A stretch of 64,000 nt of DNA from Erythrobacter aureus (GTDB lineage Bacteria; Pseudomonadota; Alphaproteobacteria; Sphingomonadales; Sphingomonadaceae): assembly GCF_003355455.1 (NCBI RefSeq), contig NZ_CP031357.1, forward strand, positions 2,334,501-2,398,500, read 5' to 3'. A program made the translations under genes and the position numbers. Below are positions 59,523-64,000 of the stretch, one piece after another; within the stretch, counting starts at the first letter, position 1; each line of letters begins with the position of its first letter. The notes beneath the pieces were generated by a model, which worked only from the letters and a program-made list of their open reading frames with translations, ran no database searches and was not told where the DNA came from.

Positions 59523-59878
59523 TCCCCGGCGTTGCCTTGCCCGTCCGCATTCCGGGCGGCCACGCGGCAATCGCGCCTTCGGCCGGTTTCCACCGGATCG
59601 AGCCCTGCCGACCGACGCGGCAGGAACCTTGCCGGACACCAAGCGTCAAGACAGGAAGCACTGCCAAAACTCCGCCCTTATTGCAATTGCGAACTATTTG
59701 CAAAGATAGTTCGCAGCCTATACTTATTGCTGGTTGCAATCCCGTCCTCACGGGCCTAGGCCGCACTCGCAATCGACCGGGTGCCGTGCTTCCTTTGCGG
59801 GACACATGAAGCGCGGCCCCAATTATGGTCCGGGCATCATCATTGTCCCGCACGGCAGGAACAAGGACGCTACCCTCC
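59523..59878. promoter_or_regulatory. mdh leader with dyad, possible iron-responsive operator
   Basis: Gap of 356 bases. It contains TTGCAATTGCGAACTATTTGCAAA (in two parts) and an exact inverted repeat TGCGAACTAT (59688-59697) / ATAGTTCGCA (59706-59715). The TTGCRAA half-sites resemble alphaproteobacterial Fur-type boxes. The rest holds no gene. Confidence 0.4.
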
Positions 59879-60841
59879 ATGGCACGCAAGAAGATCGCCC
59901 TCATCGGCTCCGGTATGATCGGAGGCACCCTCGCCCACCTCGCGGCGAAGAAGGAAATGGGCGACATCGTCCTGTTCGACATCGCCGAAGGCATGCCGCA
60001 GGGTAAGGCGCTCGATCTGTCGCAATGCGGCCCGATCGAAGGCTTTGACGCCAAGATCACCGGCACCAATGACTATGCCGACATTGCCGGTGCCGACGTG
60101 GTCATCGTCACCGCTGGCGTGCCGCGCAAGCCCGGCATGAGCCGCGACGACCTGCTCGGCATCAACCTCAAGGTGATAAAGTCGGTCGGCGAAGGCATCA
60201 AGAACAACTGCCCCGACGCTTTCGTGATCTGCATCACCAACCCGCTCGACGCGATGGTGTGGGCGCTGCGCGAATTTTCCGGCCTGCCGCACAACAAGGT
60301 CGTCGGCATGGCCGGCGTGCTCGACAGCGCGCGCTTCGCCACGTTCCTCGCCTGGGAATTCGACGTGTCGGTGAAGGACGTGAACGCCTTCGTCCTCGGC
60401 GGCCACGGCGATACCATGGTCCCGGTCCTGTCCTACTCGACGATCAACGGCATTCCGGTGAAGGACATGGCCAAGATCAAGGGCGTGTCCGAAGATCGCC
60501 TGGATGAAATCGTCAAGCGCACCCGCGCTGGCGGCGGCGAGATCGTGAAGCTGCTCGGCAACGGCTCGGCCTATTACGCCCCCGCCACCAGCGCGATCGC
60601 CATGGCCGAAGCCTATCTCGGCGATCAGAAGCGCATCCTGCCGTGTGCGAGTTACGTCGAAGGTAAATATGGCCTCGACGGCCTCTATGTCGGCGTCCCC
60701 ACCGTGCTCGGCGCGGGCGGCACCGAGGAAGTGGTGGAGATCGAGCTGTCGGACGAGGAAAAGAGCAACCTCAAGGTCAGTACCGACGCGGTCGAGGAAC
60801 TGCTCGATGCGTGCAAAGGGCTTGACGAAAGCTTGAAGTAA
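59879..60841 (+). CDS. mdh: Malate dehydrogenase
   Basis: 320 aa, of the LDH-like malate dehydrogenase type used by alphaproteobacteria. NAD site KKIALIGSGMIGGTLAHLAA, ITAGVPRKPGMSRDDLL, NPLDAMVWAL and the catalytic His in GGHGDTMVP. TCA-cycle step from malate to oxaloacetate. Followed by a BIME-like repeat and sucD. Confidence 0.97.
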   Translation: MARKKIALIGSGMIGGTLAHLAAKKEMGDIVLFDIAEGMPQGKALDLSQCGPIEGFDAKITGTNDYADIAGADVVIVTAGVPRKPGMSRDDLLGINLKVIKSVGEGIKNNCPDAFVICITNPLDAMVWALREFSGLPHNKVVGMAGVLDSARFATFLAWEFDVSVKDVNAFVLGGHGDTMVPVLSYSTINGIPVKDMAKIKGVSEDRLDEIVKRTRAGGGEIVKLLGNGSAYYAPATSAIAMAEAYLGDQKRILPCASYVEGKYGLDGLYVGVPTVLGAGGTEEVVEIELSDEEKSNLKVSTDAVEELLDACKGLDESLK

Positions 60842-60843
60842 AC

Positions 60844-60925
60844 CCGTCACCCCAGCGAAAGCTGGGGTCGCGCGCCGCGAGGTGCGACCCAACCGACAGC
60901 GATCCCAGCTTTCGCTGGGATGACG
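60844..60925. repeat. Paired inverted palindromes between mdh and sucD
   Basis: CGTCACCCCAGCGAAAGCTGGGGTC and, 32 bases on, GATCCCAGCTTTCGCTGGGATGACG: two copies of one palindrome in opposite orientation, a BIME-like arrangement that can form a long hairpin in the mRNA. Confidence 0.8.
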
Positions 60926-60936
60926 AAAGGACAAAG

Positions 60937-61827
60937 ATGAGCATCCTCGTAAACAAAGACACCAAGGTCATCACCCAGGGGATGACCGGCGATACCGGCA
61001 CCTTCCACACGCAGCAGGCGCTCGCCTACGGCACGCAGATGGTCGCGGGCGTCACCCCCGGCAAGGGCGGCACGACGCATATCGACCTGCCGGTCTACAA
61101 CACCGTGTCCGAAGCCAAGGCCGAAACCGGCGCGACCGCATCGTGCATCTACGTCCCGCCGCCGTTTGCTGCGGATTCGATCCTCGAGGCGATCGATGCC
61201 GAAATGGAACTGATCGTCGCGATCACCGAAGGCATCCCCGTGCTCGACATGGTCCGCGTGAAGCGCGCGCTGCAGGGCTCGAAGTCCCGCCTCATCGGCC
61301 CGAACTGCCCGGGCGTGCTGACGCCCGGCGAGTGCAAGATCGGCATCATGCCCGGCAGCATCTTCAAGAAGGGCAGTGTCGGCGTGGTCTCGCGCTCGGG
61401 CACGCTGACTTATGAAGCCGTCCACCAGACCACCATGGTTGGCCTTGGCCAGACCACGGCTGTCGGCATCGGCGGCGATCCGGTCAACGGCACCAATTTC
61501 ATCGACGTGCTCGACCTCTTCCTCGACGATGAGGAAACCAAGTCGATCATCATGATCGGCGAAATCGGCGGCAGCGCCGAGGAAGAAGCCGCCGAATTCA
61601 TCAAGCAGGAAGCCGCCAAGGGCCGCAGCAAGCCAATGGTCGGCTTCATCGCAGGCCGCACGGCGCCTCCGGGCCGCCGCATGGGTCATGCCGGCGCCAT
61701 CGTGTCGGGCGGCCAAGGCGGCGCGGACGACAAGATCGCAGCAATGGAAGCTGCGGGCATCCGCGTTTCGCCCTCACCCAGCGAACTTGGCACCACGCTC
61801 GATGCGATGCTGAAGGAACTCGCCTGA
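60937..61827 (+). CDS. sucD: Succinyl-CoA ligase, alpha subunit
   Basis: 296 aa. With SucC it makes succinate and a nucleoside triphosphate from succinyl-CoA. The CoA-binding N-terminus has TGDTGTFHTQQALAYGT, the phospho-His loop is GHAGAIVSGGQGGADDK and PNCPGVLTPGECKIGIMPG is the family block. sucC is not in the window between mdh and sucD, where it usually sits in alphaproteobacteria. Confidence 0.96.
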   Translation: MSILVNKDTKVITQGMTGDTGTFHTQQALAYGTQMVAGVTPGKGGTTHIDLPVYNTVSEAKAETGATASCIYVPPPFAADSILEAIDAEMELIVAITEGIPVLDMVRVKRALQGSKSRLIGPNCPGVLTPGECKIGIMPGSIFKKGSVGVVSRSGTLTYEAVHQTTMVGLGQTTAVGIGGDPVNGTNFIDVLDLFLDDEETKSIIMIGEIGGSAEEEAAEFIKQEAAKGRSKPMVGFIAGRTAPPGRRMGHAGAIVSGGQGGADDKIAAMEAAGIRVSPSPSELGTTLDAMLKELA

Positions 61828-61927
61828 TCCGCTTTGCGGAACGGTTCATTCCTCCCCGGGAGCCTTCCGCACCGCCGATGCATTGGCAATAGTAAGCCGA
61901 CACCAAAGTCGGTGCGAAAGGGACCCG

Positions 61928-64000
61928 ATGGGTAACGAAAGCCACGATTTCCTGCCCGAGATGGGCGATCAGGAAGGCCCGCAACAAGGCCCCAGCTGGG
62001 CAACCCGCGCTGGCTGGCCGAAGTGGTCGACAGCGGGGCGGATCTGACGGCCGCGCTCGATCCCACGCAGATGCGCGCTGCGGTTAAGCAGGCGGCCGAA
62101 AAGGCTGGCAAGGCGACTGACCCAAAGGCGATCGAGCAGGCGGCGGATGATTCGATCCGCGCCATGCTGCTCGTGCGGCTCTATCGCGTGCGCGGCCATC
62201 TGGCGGCCAATCTCGACCCGCTCGGCCTCTCCAATCGCGATGTCCCCGAAGACCTGACGCTCGAATGGCATGGTTTCGCCGGACAGGAAGACAGGGAAGT
62301 CTTCGTCGGCGGCATCTTTGGCTATGAATGGGTGGCGGTGGGCGAGCTCTACCGGGCGCTGCGCGCGACCTATTGCGGCAATGTCGGCCTCGAGTACATG
62401 CACATTTCGGACACGGAGGAACGGCGGTTCCTCCAGGACAAGTTCGAAACGCCCGAAGACACGATCCAGTTCACCGACGAAGGCAAGAAGGCCATCCTCG
62501 CAGCGGTTATTCGCGGCGAGCAGTATGAAGCCTTTCTCGGCAAGAAATATGTCGGCACCAAGCGGTTCGGCCTCGATGGCGGCGAATCGATGATCCCCGC
62601 GCTGGAGGCGGTGATCAAATATGGCGGCCAATTGGGCGTGCGCGAGATCATCTACGGCATGGCCCACCGCGGCCGACTCAACGTCCTCGCGAACGTGATG
62701 GGCAAGCCCTACAAGGTCATCTTCCACGAATTCTCCGGGGGGAGCGCCAATCCCGACGATGTCGGCGGCTCGGGCGATGTAAAATATCACCTCGGCACCA
62801 GCACCGACCGCGAATTCGACGGCATCAATGTGCATATGTCGCTGGTCCCCAACCCCAGCCACCTCGAGGCGGTGAACCCGGTCGTGCTCGGTAAGTCCCG
62901 CGCACAACAGGCGATCCGCGACGACCTCAAGCAGCACGAGCAGGTTCTGCCCGTCCTTCTTCACGGCGATGCGGCCTTTGCCGGTCAGGGTATCGTGTGG
63001 GAATGCCTCGGCTTCTCCGGCGTGCGCGGTTACAACACCGGTGGCTGCCTGCACTTCGTCATCAATAACCAAATCGGTTTTACGACAAGCCCGCAATTCG
63101 CCAGATCGTCACCCTACCCCAGCGATGTGGCCAAAGGTGTCCAGGCGCCGATCCTGCACGTCAATGGCGACGATCCCGAAGCGGTGACCTTCGCCTGCAA
63201 GCTGGCGATCGAATATCGTCAGACCTTCGGCCGCGATATCGTGATCGACATGTGGTGCTATCGCCGCTTCGGCCACAATGAGGGCGACGAGCCGAAATTC
63301 ACCCAGCCGCTAATGTATGACGAGATCCGCCAGCACCCCAAGGTCAGCCGGATCTACACCGCCCGTCTCGAAGAAGAGGGCGTGATCGAGAAGGGCTATG
63401 CCGACGGTCTGATATCCGAATTCACCGACCATCTCGAACAGGAATTCGCTGCCGCCAAGGACTACAAGCCCGACCAGGCCGACTGGTTCGGAGGTCGCTG
63501 GGCAGGGATGAACAAGCCGGCCGATCCGGAAACCGCACGCCGCAACGTGGAAACGGCGATCGGGAAAAAGCTGTTCGATAGTCTTGGCCGGACGCTGACG
63601 ACGGTTCCCGACGATCTCACGATCCACAAGACGCTGGGCCGCGTGCTCAAGGCCAAAAGCGACATGTTCGACAGCGGCACCGGCTTCGACTGGGCCACGG
63701 CGGAAGCGCTCGCCTTCGGCAGCCTGGTGACCGAAGGCTTCGGCGTGCGCCTGTCTGGCCAGGATTCGGGGCGCGGCACCTTCAGCCAGCGCCATGCCGT
63801 CTGGGTCGACCAGAAGGACGAGCGCAAATACATTCCGCTGACCACGCTGCCGCACGGCAAGTTCGAGGTCTATGACAGCCCGCTGTCGGAATATGGCGTG
63901 CTCGGCTTCGAATACGGTTTCGCGATGGCCGATCCGAAGAGCCTGGTGATGTGGGAAGCCCAGTTCGGCGATTTCGCCAATGGCGCGCAGATCATGATCG
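61928..64000 (+). CDS. sucA: 2-oxoglutarate dehydrogenase E1, partial and apparently frameshifted
   Basis: Thiamine-dependent E1 of the 2-oxoglutarate dehydrogenase complex; runs off the window end. The N-terminus MGNESHDFLPEMGDQEGP is in one frame, but after SW the frame changes at a three-G run (61998-62000): one extra G restores GNPRWLAEVVDSGAD. From there the reading is continuous to 64000: YRVRGHLAANLDPLGL, YGMAHRGRLNVLANV, HLGTSTDREFDG, VNPVVLGKSRAQQ and RRFGHNEGDEP. An assembly error is likely, since an intact E1 is expected. Confidence 0.92.

Overview
The window is a gene-dense, high-GC stretch of an alphaproteobacterial chromosome. The gene set points to the Sphingomonadales, most likely an Erythrobacter-like member of the Erythrobacteraceae: a eukaryote-like NADP isocitrate dehydrogenase, CckA behind a DUF2062 protein, SleB-type hydrolase, many short secreted proteins of sphingomonad type, GTTC-N7-GTTC LexA boxes on recA and uvrA, and abundant palindromic intergenic repeats. 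The assignment is by recognition of families, not by a search.

Layout. 1-2.3 kb: the end of an exopolysaccharide region (a frameshifted sugar transferase) and a small secreted acidic-tailed protein. 2.5-10.8 kb: icd, a GNAT-nitrilase fusion, a cation/proton antiporter, a cysteine-cluster protein, a 58-aa disordered protein and alaS. 10.8-20.6 kb, all minus: methyltransferase, UDP-glucuronate epimerase and UDP-glucose dehydrogenase, a GST, recA (with SOS box), cckA, DUF2062, smpB, dapA. 20.7-31.7 kb: slt, greB, an outer-membrane barrel, rlmN, a methyltransferase-MOSC pair, an overlapping SDR/cytochrome b/MsrP-like operon and a CFA-synthase-like enzyme. 31.8-40.3 kb is the most accessory part: an HTH protein, a RelE/ParE toxin-antitoxin pair, argG, a 945-bp stretch without a convincing gene, rlpA, two divergent LuxR-type regulators sharing a repeated operator, three very small genes, and an AT-richer two-gene island (ComF-like phosphoribosyltransferase plus SLOG-fold protein) beside a second, divergent 3' end of uvrA. 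40.2-53.1 kb: uvrA carrying a palindromic repeat, an unknown membrane protein, M13 and M3 metallopeptidases, a lysozyme, a diguanylate cyclase and thpR. 53.1-57.8 kb: a complete vitamin B12 uptake operon (btuD, btuC, btuF, btuB) under a cobalamin riboswitch. 57.9-64 kb: SleB hydrolase, a small conserved protein, and TCA-cycle genes mdh, sucD and the start of sucA.

The strongest candidate for an undescribed system is the phosphoribosyltransferase-SLOG pair at 38760-39889: it overlaps translationally, is compositionally foreign, and sits against a uvrA 3' end that looks exchanged or used as an insertion point. A second theme is single-base deletions in G/C runs: the sugar transferase, uvrA and sucA each change reading frame at such a run. 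This may be an assembly artefact and should be settled before these genes are called broken.
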